Source of the DNA: Streptomyces sp. cf386
Lineage (GTDB): Bacteria; Actinomycetota; Actinomycetes; Streptomycetales; Streptomycetaceae
Direction of reading: 5' to 3'
Assembly (NCBI RefSeq): GCF_900103585.1
Contig: NZ_FNHV01000029.1
Coordinates: 1-64,000, forward strand
DNA: 64,000 bases
Positions 33,024 to 41,989 of this stretch are shown piece after piece; position 1 is the stretch's first letter; the number at the start of each line of letters is the position of its first letter. The notes under the pieces were generated by a model, which ran no database searches, had not been told where the DNA came from, and worked only from the letters and a program-made list of their open reading frames with translations. Position numbers and translations under genes: made by a program.

Positions 33024-35258
33024 ATGTCCGAGCTGTTCGACGCGGTCGACGCGCTGGTTGCGTCCCGGTCGCCGCTTCCGCCGCCGACGGAGCGCAAGCG
33101 CCTGCGCCAGGCCCATGCCCTCACCCTGGACGAGGTGGCCGCCGCCCTGGATGTGCGGCGGGCCACGGTCAGCGGCTGGGAGGCGGGCCGGAGCGAGCCG
33201 CGGCCGCCGGAGCGGGAGGCGTACGCCCGCATGCTGAAGCAGCTCGCGCAGCTCTACCCCGCCACCGAAAGCACCGCCGAGCCGCAGCAGGACGCCCCGG
33301 CGCCGGCGACGTCCACCGGCACGCCGTCCACGGGGCCTGCGGGGGAGGCACTCGGCGTTGCGGCCGTGACCGCGTCCCGCACCGCCCCGTCCCCTTCCTC
33401 CGCCGCTGCTCACACACCGGCCGACGCATCGCCTCCGGCGCGGGCCGTACGGCCGTCACCCGTGTCGCGCCGTCCGGGCGCGGAGAAGGCCGCCCCCGCC
33501 CACACGCCCACGCCCGGCGGGTCGTACGCGCACGGTCCGCTGCTCGTCCTCGACGCCAACGCCGAGCGCAACGTCACCGGTTACGGCATCGGCGGCCTGA
33601 TCCTGGACGTACCCGCCAAGTCGCTGCCCGCCCTGGTGGAGTGGGCACTCACCGAGGCACAGCTGGGGGCCGAGAAGCTGCACGGCTCGGGCAAGGACGG
33701 CGACCCGCTGCTAGTGCTCACCAAAACGGCATGCGAGCGCTACGGCCTGCCCGGAGTACTGTCCGAGGCCGAGCGGCTCCCCGGGCGGCTCCCGGAGGGA
33801 CACAAGGTCATCAAGCAGCTCCAGCGCGCCGACTGGCAGCTCACCAAGCGAGGACTGGGGCCCTGGGCACGGATCTACCGCCCCGCCCAGGGCAGCCGTC
33901 GGCAGTGCGTACAGCTGTGCATCCCTTCCTGGCACGCCCTCGACGACCGCGCCTGGGGCCACGCAGCCCAGCTGGATCCGGCCGAACTCGCCCGGGTGCT
34001 GGGCGTGTACGCGGCCCGGGTGATGACACCGGTCGGCTCCACCGCCGTCACGGGGCTGCAGCTGATGACTGCGCTCAACCCACCGACCCGCGCGAGCGAG
34101 CCGGACGCCACCGGCAGACGGCACCGCGAGCACCGGCCCGGGTCACTGGGAACGGAGCCGATGGACCCGGCGCCGTGCGAGGCGACCGACGGGCACCCGG
34201 TCCTGGCCCACCTGCCCCGCTTCCACGTACGCGGCCCCGGCGAGAGGCTGTTCGAGGAGGCCTACGACTGGGCACGGGATATGACGGATGCCGAATGCAT
34301 GCAGCGCTACCTGGTCGGCATCGACGTGAACCTGGCGTTCGGCGCGGCCGCCAACGGCGCGGTCATCGGCCTGGCGTCGCCACCCGTGCATGCCACCAAC
34401 CCGGTCTTCGACCCAGCGGTGCCCGGCTCCTGGCTCGTCGACCTCTCCCACGTCGACCTGTCCCGGGTGAAGATCGGCAAGCAGTGGCACGACCTCGACG
34501 GCCACCTGCTGCCCAGCCCGTTCACCCCGACCGGCGAACGCCCCGAGGGCCTGGCCTGGTACGCCACCCCCACGGTCGCGTACGCCGTCGAGCTCGGTTA
34601 CGACGTCGCCCCCGTCGAGGCATGGGTGCGCCGCGAGAGCGGCCGGTTCCTGGACAGCTGGTACAAGCGGCTCCGCAACGCCTACGTCGACACCATGGCG
34701 GACCTCGGTGTGGGCGAGAAGCTGTCCCCGCAGGAGTTCCTGAAGGCGATGGACGGCTACAAGCAGCGTGATCCGGAACTGGGAATCGTCGTGGACGCCG
34801 TCAAGATGACCGTCAAGGGCGGCATCGGCAAGCTGCAGGAAAAGGCGCGCGGCGGCGGCTGGAAGCCCGGGCAGGCCTGGCCCGCCCTCGCCCGGCCGAA
34901 CTGGCGCCCGGACATCCGGGCAGCCGTCATCTCCCGGGCCCGCACCAACATGCACCGCAAGATGCTCAACCTGGCGGCGGCCACCGGACAGTATCCGGTC
35001 GCGGTCCTGTCGGACTGCGCCGTGTACACCGCCAACGGGCCCAGCCCGCTGGATGTCCTGCCCTACGGGGACGACGGCAAGACCGTGCCGGGCTCGTTCC
35101 GGCTGGGGGTGTCGCCCGGGATGGTCAAGCACGAGGGCACCCAGAGCGTGCTGTGGGGTGCCGACGTGCTTGAGCGGCTCGGCGCCGACGGCAAGGTCGC
35201 CAATCTCGCCCGCTACATCAAGACCGGCGAGGTCACCGCCAAGGACACCGGAGAGTAG
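33024..35258 (+). CDS. tap: Telomere-associated protein Tap (744 aa)
   Basis: ATG 33024 has GGAGG six bases upstream. Residues about 28-60 form a Cro/XRE-type HTH (LTLDEVAAALDVRRATVSGW, then EAGRSEP). A 100-residue Pro/Ala-rich linker follows, then the conserved Tap body: GPLLVLDANAERNVTGYGIG, LTKRGLGPWARIYRP, YLVGIDVNLAFGAAANGAVI, WLVDLSHVDLSRVKIG and FLKAMDGYKQRDPELG. Tap binds the palindromes of the single-stranded telomere 3' overhang and recruits Tpg for end patching. The length and co-location with tpg are as in Streptomyces chromosomes and linear plasmids. The N-terminal HTH and the upstream iterons suggest autoregulation. Confidence 0.92.
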   Translation: MSELFDAVDALVASRSPLPPPTERKRLRQAHALTLDEVAAALDVRRATVSGWEAGRSEPRPPEREAYARMLKQLAQLYPATESTAEPQQDAPAPATSTGTPSTGPAGEALGVAAVTASRTAPSPSSAAAHTPADASPPARAVRPSPVSRRPGAEKAAPAHTPTPGGSYAHGPLLVLDANAERNVTGYGIGGLILDVPAKSLPALVEWALTEAQLGAEKLHGSGKDGDPLLVLTKTACERYGLPGVLSEAERLPGRLPEGHKVIKQLQRADWQLTKRGLGPWARIYRPAQGSRRQCVQLCIPSWHALDDRAWGHAAQLDPAELARVLGVYAARVMTPVGSTAVTGLQLMTALNPPTRASEPDATGRRHREHRPGSLGTEPMDPAPCEATDGHPVLAHLPRFHVRGPGERLFEEAYDWARDMTDAECMQRYLVGIDVNLAFGAAANGAVIGLASPPVHATNPVFDPAVPGSWLVDLSHVDLSRVKIGKQWHDLDGHLLPSPFTPTGERPEGLAWYATPTVAYAVELGYDVAPVEAWVRRESGRFLDSWYKRLRNAYVDTMADLGVGEKLSPQEFLKAMDGYKQRDPELGIVVDAVKMTVKGGIGKLQEKARGGGWKPGQAWPALARPNWRPDIRAAVISRARTNMHRKMLNLAAATGQYPVAVLSDCAVYTANGPSPLDVLPYGDDGKTVPGSFRLGVSPGMVKHEGTQSVLWGADVLERLGADGKVANLARYIKTGEVTAKDTGE

Positions 35259-35272
35259 GAGAGCAGGCGGCG

Positions 35273-35830
35273 ATGGTCACGGTCGCGGAAGAACTCGACA
35301 AGGCGGTGCAGGGGGCGTTCACGCGTCCTGTCCCCAAGTCGGCCGGGGCGCAGATGCGCTACCTCGTCAAGCAGCACGGCGGCAGGACGAAGCCTGTCGC
35401 CGAGCTGCTCGGCGTCAGCCAGCGCACCGTCGAGCGGTACGTGAACAACCAAATCAAAACCCCCCGGCCGCAGCTCGCCGACCGCCTCGAACGCGAGGTC
35501 CGCGCCCGCTGGCAGCCGCAGATCAGGGCCAGGGCGAAGCAGGCCGCGGCCACCACAAGCGGCATCATGATCGATGTCCAGGCCCGGTTCGGCTACACCG
35601 CCGCCCCCGGCACCACCGACCAGGCCCGCGTGCGGCACCTCACCCTCGCCCTGCCGCCCCGTCACGCCGCCCGTCTCCTCGAAGCGCAGGAGGCCGGTGT
35701 CGACGAAGACCGGCTCCGCGAGATCGCCGCCGAAGCCCTGGGCGAGGTGTACTTCCGCGACAACGGCCGCCGCGCCCACGGCCTCGAAGTGGAGCTCACC
35801 GACCTCCTCGACCTTGAGTTCGAGCTGTAA
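35273..35830 (+). CDS. tpg: Terminal protein Tpg (185 aa)
   Basis: It lies 14 bases behind tap, in the same operon. The sequence follows Tpg throughout: ELDKAVQGAFTRPVPKSAGA, an HTH (VAELLGVSQRTVERYVNNQI), then basic RAKQAAATTSGIMIDVQARF, GTTDQARVRHLTLALPP and the C-terminal LEVELTDLLDLEFEL. The length is the family norm. Tpg is covalently attached to the 5' ends and primes synthesis that fills the lagging-strand gap. With tap it identifies the replicon as linear and matches the archetypal telomere at position 1. Confidence 0.93.
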   Translation: MVTVAEELDKAVQGAFTRPVPKSAGAQMRYLVKQHGGRTKPVAELLGVSQRTVERYVNNQIKTPRPQLADRLEREVRARWQPQIRARAKQAAATTSGIMIDVQARFGYTAAPGTTDQARVRHLTLALPPRHAARLLEAQEAGVDEDRLREIAAEALGEVYFRDNGRRAHGLEVELTDLLDLEFEL

Positions 35831-35844
35831 GCGGTCGTGTCCCA

Positions 35845-36715
35845 CCGCGTGGGTGTAGCGCCGCGACGCATCGGCTCCTTAGTAGGGTCGGGGACTGGCG
35901 CGGTGGCTTCCGCTCCGTTTCCAGCCCCCGCCGCTTCAAACCGTGCATGCAGTTCTCCCGCACACGGCTTTCCGACATCGTTCACCGACTGGCATGCGCC
36001 GTCGCCCAGCGTACGTTTCCAGTGAGGCGGTAGACCCCGAGCCGGGTGGTCCACTCGTAGGTAAACCGGGTGGTCCAGTTCCGGCCTCGGAGTCTGTGTT
36101 TCCGGCTGGCGAAGATGGCCAGCCGTTCGTGGACGTAGCCGGCGACCGCGTTGATTCGGAGTTCCCGTTGCGGAAGTACGCTGCCCAGCCCCGCAGCACG
36201 GGGTTGAGATCGGCGACCGCGGCGGACACGGGCCGTTCGGTCTTCGAGCGGGCGGTGGCCGCGCGGACCTTGTCCCGCAGCACGCGCATCGCTCTGGTCG
36301 AGGGCCAACGACGCAGGTAGAACCTGCCTCGCCATTTCCACGATTCGACCTTCCGGTGGTGGAAGCCGAGGAAATCGAAGCCCTGCTCACCCCGAGTGAG
36401 GCAGGTGATGCCGGATTTCTCGGGGTGCAGTCGCATCCCGAGCTGTTCCAGTACCCTCGCCGCCAACTGCCGGGCCTGCTCGGCCCGTTGTCTGGTCGGC
36501 GACAGGACCACGAAGTCATTGCAGTACCTCACCAGCACTCCCAGCCGGCGACCCTCGTCCTGCCACGCCTTGTCGAGGACATGCAGGGCGACGTTGGCCA
36601 GCAGCGGGGAGATCGGTGAGCCCTGCGCCCTGCTGTGTGCGGACGGCCCGACCCGGACGCCGGTGGAGTTGTCGCTGCTCGCGACACGACGGCGAGCTGC
36701 TCGACAGGCTCCCGG
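35845..36715 (-). pseudogene. Degenerate group II intron with dead reverse transcriptase/maturase
   Basis: Reading leftward from about 36660: QGSPISPLLANVALHVLDKA, then the polymerase box RYCNDFVVLSP (YCND in place of YADD), HPEKSGITCLT, FDFLGFHHRKVESW and the maturase X domain VADLNPVLRGWAAYFRNGNS. A frameshift near 36170 puts the rest (YVHERLAIFASRKHRLRG) in another frame. The RT N-terminus is absent beyond about 36715. Downstream of the ORF, around 35930-35985, GCCGTGTGCGGGAG...GCACGGTTT on the minus strand resembles intron domain V. Mutated catalytic aspartate, frameshift and 5' truncation show it is dead. It abuts the end of tpg. Bases 36716-36912 hold nothing recognisable. Confidence 0.75.
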
Positions 36716-36912
36716 ACACCTTCGCCGACGATCGTGAGATGCAGTCGTCCGCCTCTTCCGCCTGTACGTCTACAGGGGCTCTGATTCTCCTCGCCGCACG
36801 CTCGCCCATCCCGTCTCCCCCGTGCGGGGACGTCTTGCGCCGGGCTGCGGAGCCGGCCACCCCGCAGGCGGAGCTGGCGACGGAGAGTACCTGCAGCGCC
36901 GTGAGCGCGGGG

Positions 36913-37449
36913 TCAGCCGGTGTCATCGGCACGGCGCGGTTGCCAGTTCCCCCGTTCGCGCCACTCATTGAAGGGGGCGACCCCCGCCAGGCCAGAGTGG
37001 ACTGCCGCCAGGCCGTCGGCGAAGTCGGCCGCCAGCGTGGTCAGCATGTCCATGAGTTCACCCTGGGGAAGTCGCTCCCACTCCGGGTCCGGTACCCACT
37101 GTGTTCGCGAGGCGCAGTGGATGGCCACGGCCCCGCCTTCCGCGCGGAAGGTCAGCGTTCTCTCGATGCCCTGGGAGTAGAGGTCGATCTCCACCTCCCG
37201 ATGTGCCCTCAGCCCCGCGAGCAGATCCGGGAACTGCTCCATGAACGCGGACAGGTCGTACGACACGTCGAGCGGCCACTCTGGCGTGCCGAAGCCGCTC
37301 ATGTGGAAACTGCCGTCCCCGGCCTCGGCGAGAGCTTCGCACGCCTCCATGACCAGGGTTTCGTACTCCTCGTCCGGTTCCGAGGGAACCGGGACGCTGG
37401 CGGGGGCGCCCCTGTGTGCGGGTGGGCGGAACGATACCGAAAAGCTCAT
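36913..37449 (-). CDS. Putative immunity protein (178 aa)
   Basis: ATG 37449 is preceded by GAGGG; a TTG at 37476 is an alternative that would overlap the upstream gene. It is an acidic, soluble protein (many Asp/Glu, SEPDEEYETLVMEACEALAE), without signal or membrane segments, ending in FNEWRERGNWQPRR. I do not recognise the family. It lies 13 bases behind a membrane-anchored protein with a toxin-like C-terminus and is read in the same direction. A small acidic downstream partner is the usual form of an immunity gene, which is the main basis for the call. Confidence 0.5.
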   Translation of the reverse strand: MSFSVSFRPPAHRGAPASVPVPSEPDEEYETLVMEACEALAEAGDGSFHMSGFGTPEWPLDVSYDLSAFMEQFPDLLAGLRAHREVEIDLYSQGIERTLTFRAEGGAVAIHCASRTQWVPDPEWERLPQGELMDMLTTLAADFADGLAAVHSGLAGVAPFNEWRERGNWQPRRADDTG

Positions 37450-37462
37450 GCCCTCAAGTTTC

Positions 37463-39523
37463 CTATGCCAGGTCAACGACCGGGTATGCCGTGCGGTAGA
37501 GCCCGCCCGGGCCAGGGACGAGGGTGGCCGCCCGGGCGGGGACGATGGTTCCGTCCGGCATGATCACCTGTCCGAGCCCTTCTGGGATGCGCACCCTGCG
37601 GGGGCCGGAGCCGGGTACGTGGGTGCTGCGCAGGAACTGCGCGGCGGCGTCGTTGTCCAGCCATTGGCCCTGTTGGTTGCCGGTGTTGCGGGCGCGGTCG
37701 GTCAGCTTCTTCGTGTTCTTCGCGCCTGCGCCATGGGTTTTGAAGCTGTGCCCGAAGGTCTTCACGCTCTTGGCCGACCAGTTCACACAGTCTTCGTCAC
37801 TGGCGGGCCGCGCCGCAGGCCAGGTCGACCGTTTGTGGTCGGCCAAGGCTGCGGTGTACCGGACTTCGTGGACGCCGCCTCGGACCGGCTCCTCGAGGAT
37901 GCCGGGGATGTGGTGGGTCGCCCCCGAGGCGCCGCGGGAGGCGGAGCAGTTCGCGCCGTCGCGTTCCTGCCGCACCTTGTCGACCAGCCTCTTGACCTCG
38001 ATCGTCGCCAGGGCGCGGGCTGTGATCAGGGTGTCGGCGCGGTAAGGGACTTGATACTGAACCGGGCGGCCGCCGCTGGCCCGGGATCGGGCCCTTGCCT
38101 CGGCCTTCTTCTGCGCCTCGACCGAGGCGAAGGTGGGACCGGCGCCAGGATTGGAACAGGACAGGTTGCCGGAGACGCTGGTGCTGGTGACCGCGAAGGA
38201 GCTTTGCGGGCTGGTGCACTGGCCTGCGGGCCTGCCGTCGATGCTGAAGGAGGCGGTCATCACTGCGGTGACCTTGCCGTCCACCAGACGGCTCTTTGCG
38301 CTGGTGGTGATCTGCCCGGCGAAGCTGTTCCTGGCCGTGCACCCGCCCGAACCACAGTGCACCGTTCCCGAACCGCTGAGGTTCAGGGTGATGCCACTGT
38401 CGGTGGCGTTGTTCAGCTCTTTTGCCTGCTTCTCCAGGGTGTCGAACATGGTGTCGGCGGCATCCCCGGTGACGGGCGCCAGGTCCAGGCCGTCGGAATC
38501 GCTGCCCTGGAGTGGGCCGTCCGTCACCTCGGGGGTTTCGGAGGGATCCTCGTCCTCGGCGGCTCTCTGGGACATGGCGTGAGCGAACCGGACCGAGGAC
38601 GGCTCAGTCTCGCCACCGGAGGCCCCGGCCGGCCAGGAGAGGCCGTAGGGCTCCAGGCGCAGCACCCGGTGGGGCTTCTTCTCACTGACGAGCAGTCGAC
38701 CCATCGAGGTGTCCACCGCGAGGGCGGGTGTGCGGTTCACCGTGGGTGGCTTCGCAGATTCGCTGGGGGCAGGCGTCTTCTCCAGCGCGTTCAGGGCCTG
38801 GGAGAGCTGGAGCGCCAGCAGGGCCGGGGACGGCCTGCGTTCGACGATCTCCTTCGTATCGCGGACGTCGCTCTCTTCCGCGGCCGTCCATGTGTCAGAG
38901 GCTTCGGAACCTTGCTGCGTACCTTGCCGGGTGAAGGTCCTGCCACCGATGTGCAGGATCTCGCGGTCAAGTCCGCCGTTGCCCAAGCCGCTGGTACCGA
39001 AGCTGCTGCCGGAGGCGGTGACCGTGATGTCCCGCTTCATCAGGCCGGCGGCGGAGTCCTCGTATCGCAGGCCAGGAGAATCGGCCAGCACCGTCACAGC
39101 CTGCCGGAACGGTCCCAGGTCCCGTTTGGCCTCCGGCTCCTTGGAGCCCGAGGTGTTGTTCCAGACCAGCAGCCCGGCCAGCAGCGCGGCGATCAGGACA
39201 CCGGCGCCGCCGAACAGCAGGAGGCGCCTGCGCCGCTCGGCGGACGGCAGTCGTTGTCCCTGCCCGCCCGGCGGCGGAAAAGGAGGGCCGTACAGAGGGC
39301 CGTGGGGAGGGTAGGGCGGCGGTGAGAAGGGTGCACCCTGCTGGGGCGGGCCTTGTGGTGGTGGCCCAAACGAGCCGGGCGGAGAGGCGTATGCGGAGTA
39401 CGGAGGTGGGGCGGCCGGAGGGACTGGGAGCGGCGGCCCGAAAGTGCCGGGCGGCGGGCCGTCCGGGGAATCCTGCTGTGGCTGGCCCGTCGGGGGCCGG
39501 TGTGCGTCTTCGTGCTCCGTCAA
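37463..39523 (-). CDS. Membrane-anchored protein with putative C-terminal toxin domain (686 aa)
   Basis: TTG 39523 is preceded by GGGGGA at five bases; ATG 39592 lacks a site. The N-terminal 100 residues are Pro/Gly-rich and probably disordered, then a single membrane helix (RRRRLLLFGGAGVLIAALLA) and a long extracytoplasmic region with paired cysteines (HCGSGGC, QCTSPQ, LSCSN). The last 110 residues (SFKTHGAGAKNTKKLTDRA, then GQWLDNDAAAQFLRS and a strand-rich GQVIMPDGTIVPA) look like a separate small domain, in the style of BECR-type RNase toxins at the tips of contact-dependent effectors. That match is by eye. The short gene immediately downstream would be its immunity gene. Confidence 0.6.
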   Translation of the reverse strand: MTEHEDAHRPPTGQPQQDSPDGPPPGTFGPPLPVPPAAPPPYSAYASPPGSFGPPPQGPPQQGAPFSPPPYPPHGPLYGPPFPPPGGQGQRLPSAERRRRLLLFGGAGVLIAALLAGLLVWNNTSGSKEPEAKRDLGPFRQAVTVLADSPGLRYEDSAAGLMKRDITVTASGSSFGTSGLGNGGLDREILHIGGRTFTRQGTQQGSEASDTWTAAEESDVRDTKEIVERRPSPALLALQLSQALNALEKTPAPSESAKPPTVNRTPALAVDTSMGRLLVSEKKPHRVLRLEPYGLSWPAGASGGETEPSSVRFAHAMSQRAAEDEDPSETPEVTDGPLQGSDSDGLDLAPVTGDAADTMFDTLEKQAKELNNATDSGITLNLSGSGTVHCGSGGCTARNSFAGQITTSAKSRLVDGKVTAVMTASFSIDGRPAGQCTSPQSSFAVTSTSVSGNLSCSNPGAGPTFASVEAQKKAEARARSRASGGRPVQYQVPYRADTLITARALATIEVKRLVDKVRQERDGANCSASRGASGATHHIPGILEEPVRGGVHEVRYTAALADHKRSTWPAARPASDEDCVNWSAKSVKTFGHSFKTHGAGAKNTKKLTDRARNTGNQQGQWLDNDAAAQFLRSTHVPGSGPRRVRIPEGLGQVIMPDGTIVPARAATLVPGPGGLYRTAYPVVDLA

Positions 39524-39659
39524 GGTGATCCCCCGTGTGGTCTGCGGGCCGCCGTCTCTTTGAATGCGGGACCGTTGCGCCCTGACTTTCATGGCCGCCG
39601 AGCCCGGAACGGTGCCTCGGCGGCGGCAGGATTCGATCGCTGGGAACAGTGTGGAGGTG

Positions 39660-40420
39660 ACGCAACGTCACGCGCCGCTGCTTTCCGGACAACCGGTCCT
39701 GGACGCGTCGCGGGCCTCCCCGGGGCTGGCCCGGTAGGCGTCCAGGAGGGCCACTTGCCACGCCCACCATGCCCGCGCCATGTCCGTGCCCAGGCGGGCC
39801 TTGCGCTCGGGGGTCGGGAACTGCTCCGGGCGCAGGTTCCCGGCGTCCAGGGAGGTGCCGACGTCGGCGAGCGCCCAGTGCACGCCGACCGTGTACAGGT
39901 CGACGCGGCCGGGCTGATGCTGAACAGACGCCCCGGCGGAACGGCCGGGGCAGCCGGCGGGCGACACGGCGGGCTTCCTCGGTCATTGCCAGAGCCTCCG
40001 CGCGCCCGCGGCCCGCCGCGGGCGGCGGTGTAGGCGAGGGTGCACAGCATCTGCGCTTACGCGGTCTCCGCGGCGTCGCTCCACAGCCCGGTCGCCTCCA
40101 GGTCGGCGGGCTGCGGAGCTCATCAGGCGCTGGGCAGCATCGTGTTGGTCCTGGTCGCGCAGCACAATCGCCAGTTCCCGCGCGGCGGCGGCCGCTGCGA
40201 GCGGAGAGCCGGGCGCGCCCGTAGGAGCCAGCCTTGATTAGCACAGCGGAGGTGAGGCTGTACGCAGAGGAGAGCCGGGCTTGGTCCAGCGCGCTGCGGG
40301 AGTTGGTGCCCTGGCGGGCGTCCGCAGCGAGGTCGGGCAGCAGGTCCACGAGCCGTGCGTGGGAACTCTCCGGCCCCGCCTGCCGCGGAAGTGGCATGCA
40401 CGGACGAGCAGTTGGCTGCT
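39660..40420 (-). pseudogene. Decayed duplicate of the XRE/TPR regulator at 13.5 kb
   Basis: Minus-strand frames here reproduce the TPR part of the 13538-14830 protein in pieces: LPDLAADARQGTNSRSALDQ and ARLSSAYSLTSAVLIKAGSY (compare ARLSAVHNLASAVLIKLGSY), CAARDQDQHD-like and MSSA segments, MLCTLAYTAARGG, EALAMTEEARRVARRLP, VDLYTVGVHWALADVGTSLD and QFPTPERKARLGTDMARAWW. They lie in three different frames, so there are several frameshifts and small deletions. The HTH-encoding 5' part is missing (homology fades upstream of about 40420). Clearly a broken paralogue. Confidence 0.75.
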
Positions 40421-40560
40421 GGCTGCTGGCTGCTGGTGTTCGACAACGCCGAGCTGTCCGACATCGCAGTCCACTCGATCGGCGCAATCGCCCCACTTTG
40501 ACAAGCATTTCTCGTGAGAATCAATGCCAACGAGGCGTGAATTTCCTTTACTTCGAAGAA

Positions 40561-41004
40561 TATTAGGCATGAATGCACAACATCCTCAGGAGCGAACACT
40601 CACCCGATTCACTCTTTCGAGTGTGACGTGCCTCACAGTCGCGATGGGTCAATCGGCCATCTGCCGTTGGAATGGGTGAAGGAAGACGTATGCCTGCGTC
40701 GACCTGACGGGTCCGCCGCCGCCGCTTTGGGAAGAGCCGAAGGCGGCGGACCCAAACTCCCCGTTCGGGTGACGCGAGTTGTGCGATAGCTCACGCCAAC
40801 CGCTCTCGGGCTCAGCCTCTTTCGGCCAGCGTGGCCCGCTCAGCAGCGCGTTTCAAGCTTGCCTCTGACCTGTCAGAGGCCTGCCTTCCTTCCGTGACAG
40901 CCGTGCTGCGCTCTTGCAGACTTCACCCAACCCGGGTCCAAGCAACGGCTCTTCCCACCACGCGGCGGACCCATCAGACACGACGCAGGCAAGAGGTAAC
41001 GCCC
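40561..41004. other. Intergenic region upstream of a small membrane protein
   Basis: About 440 bases without a convincing gene. A GC hairpin at 40712-40750 (9-bp arms TCCGCCGCC/GGCGGCGGA) could be a terminator or regulatory element; it has no T tract. The promoter for the downstream three-gene unit should lie between it and 41005. Confidence 0.4.
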
Positions 41005-41319
41005 ATGGGCGATAAGCCCCAGACGGACGCAGCGGCTCAGGCCGCATGCGTAGAACACTCACGACCGTGGAAGCGCCACGGTCGTCGCGGAATCAAGATC
41101 ACGATCATCGTGATCGAGGTCCTGCGGGTCATCCACGGCGACGCGCAGTGGGATTCGCCCCTCGAGGGCGCTCTCGCGGCCGCCATCGCACTCCTGCTCC
41201 TCGAAGCCGTCTACGACATGGTGCGCTTCGTGATCAGTAAGGCTTCGCAGATGGTGCCTGAGCGCGTCGTCCTCGACCGCAGGAGGAACGGCCGACGCCG
41301 CATCTCGTTCGGCTGGTAG
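41005..41319 (+). CDS. Small membrane-associated protein (104 aa)
   Basis: ATG 41005 has AGAGG upstream. A basic segment (RPWKRHGRRGIKITIIVIEV) leads into a short hydrophobic stretch; a second hydrophobic segment is at about 58-78 (LEGALAAAIALLLLEAVYDM), and the C-terminus is basic. It ends two bases before the sigma-factor start and is therefore cotranscribed. Family not recognised. As a small membrane protein next to an ECF-like sigma factor it could be an anti-sigma partner, but it lacks recognisable zinc-binding anti-sigma motifs. Confidence 0.55.
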   Translation: MGDKPQTDAAAQAACVEHSRPWKRHGRRGIKITIIVIEVLRVIHGDAQWDSPLEGALAAAIALLLLEAVYDMVRFVISKASQMVPERVVLDRRRNGRRRISFGW

Positions 41320-41321
41320 TC

Positions 41322-41972
41322 GTGCGCACCCGTGAGAACACCGCTGTTGCCCCGCACGCCACCGCGTGCGGGGCAACAGCCCTGCCTGCGCAGCACAAGG
41401 CGAGTAGTGCCCACCGGTACCTTCCTCCCGAGCAGCGCAGCGCACCCGCTGACGCGCTGCTCGAACAGGCCGCCGCTGACTTCCTGCGCGACAAGGACCA
41501 GCTACGGGGTTACGTCAGGCGTCACAGCGGTGCCGACGCGGCCACGACCGAGGACCTGCTCCATCAGATCGCCGAGAAGTACATGCGGCGCGTGCAGCAA
41601 GAAGGCCCGGTCGAGACGCCGAGCCGCTACCTGGTCGCCGTCGCCAAGAACACCGTCACAGACCACTTCCGCACCACCACGAGGCGAGCCGAAGTGCTGG
41701 CCAGCACCAGTGACGACCTGGAGTGGTACCTCGATCTGGAGTCCTCCGCAGAGGAATCCGTCTCCGCATCCACGGAAATGAGGGAACTCTGGCTGAAGAT
41801 CAGAAGTCTTCCCCCGCGGATGCAGACGGTGCTGGTGATGTCCTACATCGAGGGCCTACCGACCGACAGGATCGCCCGGCATCTGGGGACGTCGTCCACA
41901 GCCGTGATGCAGATCCGGCGCCGGGCCGTGAAGAGGCTGCGCGCGATGTACGACGCCCAGCGTTGTCTCTGA
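41322..41972 (+). CDS. ECF-like sigma-70 family RNA polymerase sigma factor (216 aa)
   Basis: GTG 41322 lies two bases behind the preceding stop. Region 2 is readable from about residue 50 to 110 (DKDQLRGYVRRHSGADAATT, DLLHQIAEKYMRRV, PSRYLVAVAKNTVTDHFRTT). Region 4 is clear at the C-terminus: LPPRMQTVLVMSYIEGLPTD, RIARHLGTSSTAVMQIRRRA, VKRLR. This is the usual ECF layout without region 3. It would direct a small regulon, probably including its own unit (41005-42718). No zinc-type anti-sigma gene is nearby. Confidence 0.82.
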   Translation: MRTRENTAVAPHATACGATALPAQHKASSAHRYLPPEQRSAPADALLEQAAADFLRDKDQLRGYVRRHSGADAATTEDLLHQIAEKYMRRVQQEGPVETPSRYLVAVAKNTVTDHFRTTTRRAEVLASTSDDLEWYLDLESSAEESVSASTEMRELWLKIRSLPPRMQTVLVMSYIEGLPTDRIARHLGTSSTAVMQIRRRAVKRLRAMYDAQRCL

Positions 41973-41989
41973 TCTCGGGTGAAGACGTC

